64,000 nt of DNA from Faecalibacterium gallinarum (lineage in GTDB: Bacteria; Bacillota; Clostridia; Oscillospirales; Ruminococcaceae), in contig NZ_BQKV01000098.1 of the NCBI RefSeq assembly GCF_022180365.1, positions 1 through 64,000 of the forward strand. The letters run 5' to 3'. A program made the position numbers and the translations under genes. This document shows positions 43,838-53,058 of this stretch, piece after piece. Numbering within the stretch: position 1 is the stretch's first letter; each line of letters starts with the position of its first letter. The notes under the pieces are model-generated. The model did not search any database and was not told the DNA's origin. It saw nothing but the letters and a program-made list of their open reading frames with translations.

Positions 43838-44601
43838 ACAAACAGCCCTCCCGCCCAGGCCCCCGCCATACAGGCCAGCTCACAGATCTGGAGGAAAAAG
43901 CCGGAGGTGTCCCCGGTTACCCCGCCGAACTGGGCCAGAGCCATCCGGCGATAAAATACCATCGCCCCCAGCCCGGCCAGTACTGCACCCACCCCCGGCA
44001 GAGGTGCGAGCAAAAGGGCGGCAGCCCCGCTCAGAGCGGCCACTACGGCCAAAACGGCGGCGGTGGCCCGCTTTTCGGCGCTCTGGGTATAGGCCGAGAG
44101 CATCCCGTTTTTCCGGGCGTTCGGCAGCCGGACGGCGCAGATCCCCGACAGCGCCCGGGAGAAGCAGTAGAGGGGACAGAGGGCGGCGATGGCCCCCGGT
44201 CGCCCCGCCAGCTCATAAAAGAGCCCCAGGCTCAGCAGCAGATACACCCCGCAGTAGATCACCGCAAAAGCCCCGCAGTGGGAGTCCTTGAGGATTTCCA
44301 GCTTTCGCTCCCGGGGCTGGTGGGAGGAGAGGGCGTCCACCGTGTCAATGTAGCCATCCATGTGGATGCCCCCGGTGATGAGCAGGGGCAGGCAGACCGC
44401 CCCCGCCGCAAAGAAAAAGTCGCTGGCCCCCACCACAGAACAGAGGGCGTACCACCCGAACAGCCCCCCGCCGCAGAACAGCCCCACCGCCGGGAAGAAG
44501 CAGAGGGCGTATTTCATGTTCCTCTCGTTCCACTCGAACTGAGGGGCGGGGAGGGCGCTGTACGTAGAGAGAGCTACAAAAAAGGATTCAATCCAGAGCA
44601 T
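43834..44601 (-). CDS. cobS: Adenosylcobinamide-GDP ribazoletransferase
   Basis: A 255-residue integral membrane cobalamin synthase that joins adenosylcobinamide-GDP and alpha-ribazole(-phosphate). It has multiple hydrophobic helices and the conserved GGIHMDGYIDTVDAL and DSHCGAFAV motifs. Start at 44601 from AAAGGAGG 6 nt upstream, overlapping the end of cobU by 14 bp. Confidence 0.93.
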   Translation of the reverse strand: MLWIESFFVALSTYSALPAPQFEWNERNMKYALCFFPAVGLFCGGGLFGWYALCSVVGASDFFFAAGAVCLPLLITGGIHMDGYIDTVDALSSHQPRERKLEILKDSHCGAFAVIYCGVYLLLSLGLFYELAGRPGAIAALCPLYCFSRALSGICAVRLPNARKNGMLSAYTQSAEKRATAAVLAVVAALSGAAALLLAPLPGVGAVLAGLGAMVFYRRMALAQFGGVTGDTSGFFLQICELACMAGAWAGGLFV

Positions 44602-45109
44602 GGGGGCCTCCTTTCTGCCACAGGGGCTGGTGATCCTGCATCCGGGCTGCCCCGCTGGCCCGGGCAAAGAGTGCGTCGTTCAGCCCGTTTAGGGCGTCGA
44701 TGTATCCGGCGGTCTCCCCATCGTACCCCTCAGAGGAAAGCCCCCCGATGGTCACCGCAATCAGCAGTTTGCAGCGGCTTTGCAGCCGGGTCAGGTCCTC
44801 CAGAACCTCGGTCGCGTTGCCGCCCCGGCCAAACAGGGCGTTGGCCAAAAGGTTCGAGACATCTTCCAGCAGTACCACACTGTCCGGAGAGACGGGGGCA
44901 TCTCCCACCCCATGGGGCAGTTCCAGGGTCACAAACCCCAGCCCGGCCCGCTGGCGGCGGTGTTTTTCGATCCGGGCGTAGTTTTCCGGGACGGCGGGTT
45001 CCATGGTGGCGATGTAATAGCGGGGGCCGGTGGTCTGAGCCGCCAGTTGTTCGGCAAAACGGCTTTTGCCGCTGTCGTTTGGGCCCGAAATCAAGATCAG
45101 CTGACCCAT
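44588..45109 (-). CDS. cobU: Adenosylcobinamide kinase / guanylyltransferase
   Basis: A 173-residue enzyme that phosphorylates adenosylcobinamide and attaches GMP. The P-loop is GPNDSGKS (9-16), slightly different from the usual GGARSGKS. The histidine guanylylation region RIEKHRRQR and the LEDVSNLLAN segment are present. The gene lies between cobT and cobS. Confidence 0.9.
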   Translation of the reverse strand: MGQLILISGPNDSGKSRFAEQLAAQTTGPRYYIATMEPAVPENYARIEKHRRQRAGLGFVTLELPHGVGDAPVSPDSVVLLEDVSNLLANALFGRGGNATEVLEDLTRLQSRCKLLIAVTIGGLSSEGYDGETAGYIDALNGLNDALFARASGAARMQDHQPLWQKGGPHALD

Positions 45110-45126
45110 ACATTTTCCTCCTTTTT

Positions 45127-46209
45127 TCAGGGCGTAAAGGCGTCGCCCTGGCGGATCTGGTCCAGATAGCCGTCGTCAATTCCCGCCTGGTCGAAGGTGG
45201 CCATCTGGTTCTGGATGGCGCAGGCTGCGTCCAGAATCTGGAAAGCCAGGGGGCAGCCGCTGCCCTCCCCCAGCCGCATCCCCAGCTGCAAGAAGGGGTG
45301 CAGACCCAGGGCGTCCATGGCCAGCTGGTAGCCGATCTCATAGGAGGCGTGGCTGGGGACGAGGTAGTCCCTGACCCGGGGGCAGAGCCGCACCGCACAG
45401 AGGGCCGCCACCGCCGAGATAAACCCGTCGATGACCACCGGGCGGCGGGTTGCTGCCCCGCCCAGAAACGCCCCGCACATGGCGGCCAGATCAAAGCCGC
45501 CCACCTTTGCGAAGACGTCCACCGGGTCGGCGGGGTCGGGCTGGTTTAACTCGATGGCCCGGCGGATGACGGCTTTCTTTTTCGAGAAACTCTCGTCGGT
45601 GATGCCGCCGCCCCGGCCGGTGACGGCCTCTACCTCGGCCCCCAGCAGGACGGCCAGCACCGCCGAGGAGGTAGTGGTGTTGCCGATCCCCATTTCACCC
45701 ACCCCCAAAGCATCGGCGGGGGTCTGGCGGGCGAGCTCCGCCCCGGTGAGGATGGCCTGCACCGCCTCGGCCCGGGTCATGGCAGGCCCCTGGGCGATGT
45801 TGTGGGTACCGTAGGCGATTTTACGGTTGAGGACGGCGGGATCCCGGATCTCCGCGTTGACCCCCACATCACAGACGGTGATCCCGCAGCCGAAGTGCTT
45901 GGCCAGCACCGCCGCGCCGGTTTTGGCCCGGGTTAGGTTCAAGGTCTGCTGCAAGGTCACCGACTGGGGCGCGCTGGACACCCCTTCGGCCACCACCCCG
46001 TTGTCCGCCGCAAAAACCAGCAGCTGCTTTTTGCCTAGGGTGGGGTGGACCTGGCCGGTGATCCCGGCCATCTGGACCGCCAGATCTTCGAGGCTCCCCA
46101 GGCTGCCCGGGGGTTTGGCGAGCCGGGCCTGGTGAGCCCGGGCGGCCTCCATGGCGGGGCGGTCTGCCTCCGGGATGGCAGCCAGCAGATTTTTCAATTC
46201 CTGTTCCAT
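45127..46209 (-). CDS. cobT: Nicotinate-nucleotide-dimethylbenzimidazole phosphoribosyltransferase
   Basis: A 360-residue enzyme that makes alpha-ribazole-5'-phosphate from nicotinate mononucleotide and a lower-ligand base. The signatures PPGSLG (near residue 34), GVGEMGIGNTT and the C-terminal LGEGSG are present. No dimethylbenzimidazole synthesis gene is nearby, so the base may be made or salvaged elsewhere. Confidence 0.95.
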   Translation of the reverse strand: MEQELKNLLAAIPEADRPAMEAARAHQARLAKPPGSLGSLEDLAVQMAGITGQVHPTLGKKQLLVFAADNGVVAEGVSSAPQSVTLQQTLNLTRAKTGAAVLAKHFGCGITVCDVGVNAEIRDPAVLNRKIAYGTHNIAQGPAMTRAEAVQAILTGAELARQTPADALGVGEMGIGNTTTSSAVLAVLLGAEVEAVTGRGGGITDESFSKKKAVIRRAIELNQPDPADPVDVFAKVGGFDLAAMCGAFLGGAATRRPVVIDGFISAVAALCAVRLCPRVRDYLVPSHASYEIGYQLAMDALGLHPFLQLGMRLGEGSGCPLAFQILDAACAIQNQMATFDQAGIDDGYLDQIRQGDAFTP

Positions 46210-46221
46210 TCTATAGCCCCC

Positions 46222-46743
46222 TCAATACTCGACCCCCAGCCGGGCGGTGATGCCCTGGTCGTAGGGGTGGCGGATCTTTTTCATCTCGGTGATATAGTCG
46301 GCCCGGGCCAAAAGCCGCTCGGAGGGGTTCCGACCGGTGAGAACAACTTCCAGCCCAGCGGGCTTTTCGGCCAGGAAAGCCGCCAGCGTTTCCTCGTCAA
46401 TCACCCCGCAGTTGCAGGCGGAAATGGCCTCGTCCAGCACCAAAAGGTCCGCCCCTTCGGCGGCCCGGGTCAGGGCTGCGTCCAAAAGGTTGGAGAAATC
46501 CCGCCGGGCCGCGGCCCGCCCCGCCTCGTCCATGAACTTGTAAAACCCGTGCTGCACCCGGCAGAGAACCAGCTCCACCCCGGGCAGAGTTTCCAGCATT
46601 TTGATCTCGGAGGAAGAGCCGTCTTTGAAAAACTGGGTGAAGATCACCCTTTTTCCGGCCCCGGCGGCCCGGACGGCCAGCCCCACGGCGGCGGTGGTTT
46701 TGCCCTTGCCGTCGCCGCAATAAATGTGAATCAAACCTTCCAT
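46222..46743 (-). CDS. cobO: Corrinoid adenosyltransferase (CobO/BtuR type)
   Basis: A 173-residue enzyme that adds the 5'-deoxyadenosyl group to reduced cobalt. The P-loop GDGKGKTTAA is near the start, and LLVLDE and LTGRNP follow. I choose the ATG at 46743 because GGGAGG lies 7 nt upstream; a TTG two codons earlier would have no room for a ribosome site. Its start region overlaps the cbiP stop. Confidence 0.93.
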   Translation of the reverse strand: MEGLIHIYCGDGKGKTTAAVGLAVRAAGAGKRVIFTQFFKDGSSSEIKMLETLPGVELVLCRVQHGFYKFMDEAGRAAARRDFSNLLDAALTRAAEGADLLVLDEAISACNCGVIDEETLAAFLAEKPAGLEVVLTGRNPSERLLARADYITEMKKIRHPYDQGITARLGVEY

Positions 46744-46745
46744 AG

Positions 46746-48212
46746 TCAAACCTCCCGGTTCAGGATGCGGTACACGAGATTCATGTCCAGCCCGGCCCGC
46801 ACCGCGTCGGCCAGCCGGTCGTACTGCTGTTCTTTGTAGGCGGCGGGGTCGAACCGGCCCAGCGCCTCGGGGGCGAGCCCCTTCCGGCGGGCCAGGGCCT
46901 CCACGATGATGTCCGCCACCCCCGGCCCGTCAAACAGGCCGTGGATGTAGCTGCCGTAGACTGCTCCGGCGCCTTTTGCCAGGGGCGGGGCAGGGGATTC
47001 GCTCCGGCCCATGTGGATCTCGTACCCCGTATAGGGTTGCCCGCTGAGGGGGGAGAGTATCCCTTCCACCGGGCCAAAGACGCCGCTGGTTTGCGTTTGG
47101 ATCTTCTCGGGGGAGAAGACCGTGTCCATCTCTAAAAGCCCCAGCCCGGCGATCTCGGTGACCCCGGCGGCCTCGGCCCCCTCGGGGTCGGCGATCCGCC
47201 GCCCCAGCATCTGGTAGCCGCCGCAGACCCCAAAGACCACCGCCCCGGCGTCCGCCGCCTTGAGGATGGCTCCTTCCAGCCCGGATTGCCGCAGCCACTG
47301 CAAGTCGGCAATGGTGCTCTTGGTCCCGGGCAGGAAGATCAGGTCGGGCTGGTGGAGCTCCTCCACCCGGCCCACATACCGCAGAGAAACATTCTCGTAC
47401 CGCTCAAAGGGGGAAAAATCGGTGAAGTTGGAGATCCGGGGCAGCCGGATCACAGCGATGTCGATGGCCCGGCGGCCCTCCGCCCGATTGAACCGCTCGG
47501 TCAGGCTGTCCTCGTCATCCAAGTCCAGATCGAGGTAGGGGACCACCCCCGCCACAGGCACCCCGCAGAGTTCTTCCAGGGTTTTAATGCCCGGTTCTAA
47601 GATCGCCCGATCTCCCCGGAACTTGTTGACGATGGTGCCCTTCACCCGGGCCCGTTCTTCTGATTCCAGCAGGGCCACCGTGCCGTAGAGCTGGGCGAAC
47701 ACCCCGCCTCGATCGATGTCTCCCACCAGCAGCACCGGGGCATCCACCAGCTGGGCCAGGCCCATGTTGACGATGTCGTTCTGCTTTAAGTTGATTTCCG
47801 CCGGGCTGCCCGCCCCCTCGATGACGATGACGTCATACTCCGCCGAGAGGCTGTTGTAGGCTTCCAGAATGGCGGGGATATACTCTTTTTTGCGGCGGTA
47901 GTAGTCCATGGCCCGCAGGTTGCCCTGGACCCGGCCGTTGACAATCACCTGGCTGCCCACGTCGGTGGTGGGTTTCAGGAGGATGGGGTTCATCCGCACG
48001 TCGGGCAGGATGCCCGCCGCCTCGGCCTGGACCACCTGGGCCCGGCCCATCTCGCCCCCGTCCCGGGTGATAAAAGAATTAAGGGCCATGTTCTGGCTCT
48101 TGAAGGGGGCCACCCGCAGCCCATCCTGCCGGAAGATCCGGCAGAGCCCGGCGGCCAGCAGGCTCTTGCCCGCGCTGGACATGGTGCCCTGAATCATGAT
48201 GTTTTTGGCCAT
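46746..48212 (-). CDS. cbiP: Cobyric acid synthase
   Basis: A 488-residue glutamine-dependent amidotransferase that amidates positions b, d, e and g of adenosylcobyrinic acid a,c-diamide. It has an N-terminal dethiobiotin-synthase-like P-loop domain ([14 protein letters not shown]) and a C-terminal glutaminase domain with nucleophile Cys in [11 protein letters not shown] and the catalytic HGLF. Confidence 0.95.
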   Translation of the reverse strand: MAKNIMIQGTMSSAGKSLLAAGLCRIFRQDGLRVAPFKSQNMALNSFITRDGGEMGRAQVVQAEAAGILPDVRMNPILLKPTTDVGSQVIVNGRVQGNLRAMDYYRRKKEYIPAILEAYNSLSAEYDVIVIEGAGSPAEINLKQNDIVNMGLAQLVDAPVLLVGDIDRGGVFAQLYGTVALLESEERARVKGTIVNKFRGDRAILEPGIKTLEELCGVPVAGVVPYLDLDLDDEDSLTERFNRAEGRRAIDIAVIRLPRISNFTDFSPFERYENVSLRYVGRVEELHQPDLIFLPGTKSTIADLQWLRQSGLEGAILKAADAGAVVFGVCGGYQMLGRRIADPEGAEAAGVTEIAGLGLLEMDTVFSPEKIQTQTSGVFGPVEGILSPLSGQPYTGYEIHMGRSESPAPPLAKGAGAVYGSYIHGLFDGPGVADIIVEALARRKGLAPEALGRFDPAAYKEQQYDRLADAVRAGLDMNLVYRILNREV

Positions 48213-48213
48213 T

Positions 48214-49275
48214 TTATCCCTCCTGTGGGTTCAGCGCGGCCAATGCGGCCATCAGCTGCTGGTTTTGGGAGTGGAGCCGTACCGCGGTGCGGTACCACCC
48301 GGGGCCGAGGCCCGGGTAGTTGGCGCAGTCCCGCAGGGCGATGCCCTGGGGTTTCAGCGCCTCGCAGAGGCCCGGCGCTCCCTGGAAGAACAGATAATTG
48401 GCGCTGGCCGGGCAGACCCAGAAGCCCAGAGCTTCCAGCTGGGTTTTCATCCAGGGGCGTTCGGCGGCGATGAGGGCCCGGGTTTTTGAGAGGAACGCTT
48501 GTTCTTTCAATGCCGCGATGCCCGCCGCCTGGGCCAGGGTGGAGACGTTCCAGGGCTGGGTGGTCTCGGCCAGCCGGGCCAGAAGGGCCGGGTCGGAGCA
48601 GAGGCCGTACCCCAGCCGCACCCCTGCCATCCCGTAACTTTTGGTGAATGCCTTGAGTAAAAAGAGCTCGGGGTGATCTGCCAGCCGGTGTTTCAGGCTC
48701 CGGCCGCCCTCGGATAAATCCAGAAAACACTCGTCTAAGAAGAGGCGAATCCCCGTCCGATGGCAGAAATCCAGAATCTCTTCCAAAAGGACGGAGGGAA
48801 TCAGCTGGCCGGTGGGGTTATTGGGGTTGCAGAGGAAAACCGTCTGGGGCCGGGTTTCCTCCAGCCAGCGGAGAAATCGCCCGTCGGGGAGAAAAGCCTC
48901 CTCTTTTTTCAGGGTATAGCGCTGGACGGCGCCCCCCACCCGTTTTAAACCCAGGGAATATTCCGAGAAGGTGGGGGCCAGCTCGGCGGCAGATTGGGGC
49001 CGAACCGCCTCACAGTAGGAATAGATCAGGTCCGCCGCCCCGTTGCCGCAGAGGATATATTCCCGGGGCACCCCCTCAAATTCCGCGATGGCCTCCACCA
49101 GGGCCCGGCAATAGGGGTCCGGGTAGTGGTGCACTTGGCCCAGGGCCTGGCGCATGGCTTCCAGCACCCTCGGCGGGGTGCCGAAGGGGTTTGTGTTGGC
49201 CGAAAAATCCAGCGCGATGGGCTGGCTCTGGTCATAAATGTCCCCGCCGTGGGGGTTCCGGGTTTGGTAGAGCAT
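48214..49275 (-). CDS. cobD: L-threonine-O-3-phosphate decarboxylase (class I/II aminotransferase fold)
   Basis: A 353-residue PLP enzyme that makes (R)-1-aminopropan-2-ol phosphate for attachment to cobyric acid. The Schiff-base lysine is in [16 protein letters not shown], and NPNNPTG is the PLP pocket. It could be mistaken for histidinol-phosphate aminotransferase, but its position between cbiP and cbiB supports cobD. Confidence 0.9.
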   Translation of the reverse strand: MLYQTRNPHGGDIYDQSQPIALDFSANTNPFGTPPRVLEAMRQALGQVHHYPDPYCRALVEAIAEFEGVPREYILCGNGAADLIYSYCEAVRPQSAAELAPTFSEYSLGLKRVGGAVQRYTLKKEEAFLPDGRFLRWLEETRPQTVFLCNPNNPTGQLIPSVLLEEILDFCHRTGIRLFLDECFLDLSEGGRSLKHRLADHPELFLLKAFTKSYGMAGVRLGYGLCSDPALLARLAETTQPWNVSTLAQAAGIAALKEQAFLSKTRALIAAERPWMKTQLEALGFWVCPASANYLFFQGAPGLCEALKPQGIALRDCANYPGLGPGWYRTAVRLHSQNQQLMAALAALNPQEG

Positions 49276-49293
49276 GGGTAAATCTCTCCTTTT

Positions 49294-50256
49294 TCAGAGC
49301 AGAAGCAGGGCTTTGATTCCGGCGCAGAGTACCAGCGCCAGAAACGCCGTACCATAAAGCAGGCGGCAGGCCCGGGGGATGTCGGCGTGATCGATCTCCC
49401 GCAGCGGGTCGCCGATAAAGGGCTTTTTGTGGAGCACTCCGTGATACCAGGCATCCCCAGCCAGCCGCAGCCCCAGTAGCCCGGCGCAGGCGGCCTCGGT
49501 TTGGGCTGAGTTGGGGCTGGCGTGGTTCAGCCGGTCCCGGCGGAAGATCCGCCAGCCGTTTTTGATGTCCATCCCCAGCAGCGCCCCCGCCCCCAGCATC
49601 AAAAGGGCCGAGAGCCGGGCGGGGAGAAAATTCGCCAGATCGTCTATCTTGGCGGGCACAAAGCCGATGTATTGGTAGGGCGGGTCGGTGTAGCCCAGCA
49701 TGGAATCCATGGTGTTGATGGCTTTATAGAAAAAGCCCAGGGGTGCGCCTCCCACCGCCAGATAGAGCAGGGGGGCCACCACCCCATCACTGGTGTTCTC
49801 GGCCACCGTCTCCACGGCGGCCCGGGTCACACCGGCCTCGTCCAGCCGGGCGGTCTCCCGCCCGACGATCATGGAGACGGCCCGGCGGGAGGCATCAAGA
49901 TCGCCGGTTTCCAGGGCGGCATAGACCTTCATGCTCTCGTCCCGCAGAGATTTGGTGGCTAGAATCTGCCAGCACATGATACTCTCCACCCCCAGCCGCA
50001 GCCAGGGGCTAAGAGTGTGGCAGGCCCAGAGCAGCCCGGCGGGGACCAGGGCCGAAACCCCAGCCACGACGACCCAGAGCGCCGCCCCGGCGGCCCGTTC
50101 GCCCCCCGGTGTGGCGGGGAACACCCGCCGGAAAAACCGCTCCGAGGCGGAGATCAGCCGGCCGATGGCCACCACCGGGTGGGGCAGGCTATGGGGGTCG
50201 CCCACCACAAGATCAATGCAAAAGCCGATCAGGAGGGCAAACAAAGACCATTTCAT
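49294..50256 (-). CDS. cbiB: Adenosylcobinamide-phosphate synthase
   Basis: A 320-residue integral membrane protein that links aminopropanol phosphate to adenosylcobyric acid. Characteristic segments are FCIDLVVGDPHSLPHPV near the N-terminus and ENTSDGVVAPLLY in the middle. It overlaps cbiJ by 4 bp (ATGA). Confidence 0.95.
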   Translation of the reverse strand: MKWSLFALLIGFCIDLVVGDPHSLPHPVVAIGRLISASERFFRRVFPATPGGERAAGAALWVVVAGVSALVPAGLLWACHTLSPWLRLGVESIMCWQILATKSLRDESMKVYAALETGDLDASRRAVSMIVGRETARLDEAGVTRAAVETVAENTSDGVVAPLLYLAVGGAPLGFFYKAINTMDSMLGYTDPPYQYIGFVPAKIDDLANFLPARLSALLMLGAGALLGMDIKNGWRIFRRDRLNHASPNSAQTEAACAGLLGLRLAGDAWYHGVLHKKPFIGDPLREIDHADIPRACRLLYGTAFLALVLCAGIKALLLL

Positions 50257-51053
50257 AGAAGTTCCTCTTTCTGACAGGGGACAGAGAGCCCCAGCCCGAA
50301 TTTCTGATTCAGATAAGCCGCCGTCTCCTGAAAGCTCAGCCCCTCCGGCTGGGGCGGCCGGCCGATCACCACCAGTTTGGCTCCGGCCTTTTGGGCGGCA
50401 GCGGCTTTGGCGGCAAAGCCTCCGGGGGCTCCGCCGTCCTTGGTGACCAGATACCGAGCCCCCACGGTGTGGAGGGTGGCCAGGTTCATCTCCTCCGAGA
50501 AAGGCCCCTGCATGGCGATTCGGTGGGCTGGGGCAAGGCCAACTTCCTCACAGGCCGCCAGACTGGCAGCCAGGGGCAACACACGGGCGTATACCCGCTG
50601 GCCGAAGCCGGGCATCCGACTAAAACAGGCTAAATCCTTGCTGCCGGTGGTCAGGAGGATGTTACCTTTGGTTCCGGCCAGAAATTCCGCCGCCGCGGCA
50701 GCATCCGGCAGACAAACCGCCTCCGGGGGCAAGGCAGAGGCCCCCCGCACCAGCCGCAGGTATTCCACCCCGGCAGTGCGGCAGGCCCGGGCCAGCTGTT
50801 CGGTGACAAGGGATGCATAGGGGTGGGTGGCGTCGATCACAAGGTCAAAGGATGCCCGGGTGAAGAGCTCCTCCATCCCGGCCTCGTCCAGCCGCCCGGC
50901 CCGGACGGTTCTCCTTTCGGCGGGGCCCAGCAGGGCTTCGCCGTATTCGGTGGCCACACAGGCTGTTACCCGCACCGGCTGGCTCTCTAAAAGCTCGGCC
51001 AGGGCCCGGCCCTCGGCGGTGCCCGCAAAAATGCAGAGGGAGGGTGTTTTCAT
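50253..51053 (-). CDS. cbiJ: Cobalt-precorrin-6A reductase
   Basis: A 266-residue NAD(P)H-dependent reductase of the corrin ring. The N-terminal AGTAEGRALAELL dinucleotide motif and the IDATHPYAS segment are typical of the CbiJ/CobK family. It lies directly upstream of cbiB and downstream of cbiC. Confidence 0.9.
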   Translation of the reverse strand: MKTPSLCIFAGTAEGRALAELLESQPVRVTACVATEYGEALLGPAERRTVRAGRLDEAGMEELFTRASFDLVIDATHPYASLVTEQLARACRTAGVEYLRLVRGASALPPEAVCLPDAAAAAEFLAGTKGNILLTTGSKDLACFSRMPGFGQRVYARVLPLAASLAACEEVGLAPAHRIAMQGPFSEEMNLATLHTVGARYLVTKDGGAPGGFAAKAAAAQKAGAKLVVIGRPPQPEGLSFQETAAYLNQKFGLGLSVPCQKEELL

Positions 51054-51065
51054 GACTTCCCCTCC

Positions 51066-51689
51066 TCAGCGGGTGATCTGGTAGAGCAGGGCGTTGCAGA
51101 TGGCGGCGGCCACGTTGCTGCCGCCCTTCCGCCCCCGGGCCACGATATAGGGCGCCCCGGCGGTGAGGATCTGCTCCTTGCTCTCCACCACGTTTACAAA
51201 GCCCACCGGCACCCCGATAATGAGGGCGGGGGAGACCCGCCCCTCGTCCAGCAGGGTGCGCAGGGTCAGCAGGGCGGTGGGGGCGTTGCCGATGGCGAAG
51301 ATACAGGGCTTTTCCAGCCCGGCGGCCCGCTCCATAGACACCGCCGCCCGGGTGATGCCCCGGTCTTTCGCTTCCCGGGCTACATCGGGGTCGGAAATAA
51401 AGCAGTGAACCTGGCCGCCCAGCCGGGTTAAAGCGGTTTTGTTGATGCCGGCTTTGGCCATCTGGGTGTCGGTGACGATGTCGCATCCGGCCCGCAGGGC
51501 GTCCAGCCCTTTCTGGACGGCATGTTCCGAGAAAGCCAGGCTGTCGGCGTACTCAAAATCGGCGGTGGTGTGGATCACCCGTTTGATGACCAATTCGTTT
51601 TCCGGGTCCAGGCGGCGCTGGCCCAACAGCTCGGTGATGATCTCGAAGCTGCGCTGTTCGATGTCCATGGGCTGGATGTGTTCAATCAT
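51066..51689 (-). CDS. cbiC: Cobalt-precorrin-8 methylmutase
   Basis: A 207-residue enzyme that migrates a methyl group to form cobyrinic acid. Conserved segments are IHTTADFEYADSL, DTQMAKAGI and GVPVGFVNVVESKE. The start at 51689 overlaps the end of cbiA by 8 bp; longer in-frame starts would intrude into cbiA. Confidence 0.95.
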   Translation of the reverse strand: MIEHIQPMDIEQRSFEIITELLGQRRLDPENELVIKRVIHTTADFEYADSLAFSEHAVQKGLDALRAGCDIVTDTQMAKAGINKTALTRLGGQVHCFISDPDVAREAKDRGITRAAVSMERAAGLEKPCIFAIGNAPTALLTLRTLLDEGRVSPALIIGVPVGFVNVVESKEQILTAGAPYIVARGRKGGSNVAAAICNALLYQITR

Positions 51690-53040
51690 GGCGGTGTTTT
51701 TCCTCCAGACAGGTTTCGTAAAAGCGGACCCCGAAGGCGGGGTTGGCGTAAAAGTGAAAGTGGGGGTATCCCGCGTAGAGCCGGGGGGTGGAGAATACAC
51801 AGCTCCATTCCCGGCCGTTCTCCTTCCGGGCGGTGAAGCCCTCCCCCGGGGCGTCGGTGTCCCAGCGGTGGAACTCGTGGGCGGGGATGCTCTCCCCGGC
51901 CCGGCAGAGGAGGTTATCCTCCCGGGCGGTGAGCTGCAAATAGCCGAACCGGGTCAGCCGCCCGGCGTCGAAGCACCGCCCCGGCAGAGCCCCCGCCATA
52001 GGGGCATCTCCAATGGCCTGGCTCAGGTACATGAACCCGCCGCACTCGGCGATGCAGGGGAGCTCCGCCGCCAGAGCCTTTCGGATGCTGGCCCGCATGG
52101 AGGCATTTTCGCTCAGGGGGCCGGTGTAAAGTTCGGGATAGCCTCCGCCCAGGTAGAGCCCCTGGAGATCCGGGGGCAGAGCCGGGTCAGCCAGCGGGCT
52201 GAAGGGCACCAGCTCGGCCCCCATCTCGGCCAGGGCTTCCAGGCTGTCTTCGTAGTAAAAACAGAAAGCTTTGTCCCGGGCTACCCCAATCCGCACCGAC
52301 TCCGAAAAATGGGGCAGCCGGACCTCCTCGCAGCAGACCGGAGGGGCACTCTGGGCCAGGGCCTCGAGGCCGTCCAGGTCCAGCGTTTTTTCCGCTTGGC
52401 CGGCCAGCTGGGCCAGCTTTTGGTGCAGGCCCTCCACCTCGGCGGCGGTCACAAGGCCCAGGTGGCGGCTCTCTAAGGTACAGCCCGGCAGGGGCGGCAG
52501 GTAGCCCAGGGGCTTCACCCGCCCACCGAACCGCCTTTGGATTTCCTCGGCCAACAAGGCGTAGGTGGGGGCGGCGCACTGGTTCAGAATGACGCCGCAG
52601 ATGCCGCTTTCGGGCAGAAAATCTAGAAATCCGGCCAGCACCGCCAGCACCGAGAGACTGGCCCCCCGGGCTCCGATCACCAGCACCACCGGCGTGCCCG
52701 TCCACTGGGCTACCTCGCAGCTGCTGGCCCGGGGCGTGCCGCCCAGGCCATCGTAGTAGCCCATGACCCCTTCCAAAACCGAGATATCCCGGTCGGCACC
52801 ATTTTTGGCCAGGAGATATCGCAGGGTGTTGGGGGAGAAGAAATAGGAGTCCAGGTTGGCACTCTTGGCCCCAATGATCCGGCTGTGGAACATGGGGTCG
52901 ATGTAATCGGGGCCGCACTTGAAGGCCCCGGCTTTCCGGCCCCGGTTCACAAGAGCTTGCAGGACAGCGCAGGTGACGGTGGTTTTTCCGCAGCCGCTGT
53001 TCGTCCCGGCCAGCATTACCCGGGGGATTGCTTTTTCCAT
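51682..53040 (-). CDS. cbiA: Cobyrinic acid a,c-diamide synthase
   Basis: A 452-residue ATP- and glutamine-dependent amidase. It has an N-terminal P-loop domain (AGTNSGCGKTTVT) and a C-terminal glutaminase domain with nucleophile Cys in AECGGFMYL. It is the first biosynthetic gene after the uptake genes btuFCD. Confidence 0.95.
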   Translation of the reverse strand: MEKAIPRVMLAGTNSGCGKTTVTCAVLQALVNRGRKAGAFKCGPDYIDPMFHSRIIGAKSANLDSYFFSPNTLRYLLAKNGADRDISVLEGVMGYYDGLGGTPRASSCEVAQWTGTPVVLVIGARGASLSVLAVLAGFLDFLPESGICGVILNQCAAPTYALLAEEIQRRFGGRVKPLGYLPPLPGCTLESRHLGLVTAAEVEGLHQKLAQLAGQAEKTLDLDGLEALAQSAPPVCCEEVRLPHFSESVRIGVARDKAFCFYYEDSLEALAEMGAELVPFSPLADPALPPDLQGLYLGGGYPELYTGPLSENASMRASIRKALAAELPCIAECGGFMYLSQAIGDAPMAGALPGRCFDAGRLTRFGYLQLTAREDNLLCRAGESIPAHEFHRWDTDAPGEGFTARKENGREWSCVFSTPRLYAGYPHFHFYANPAFGVRFYETCLEEKHRHD

Positions 53041-53058
53041 CCAGATGCCTCCTTTGGT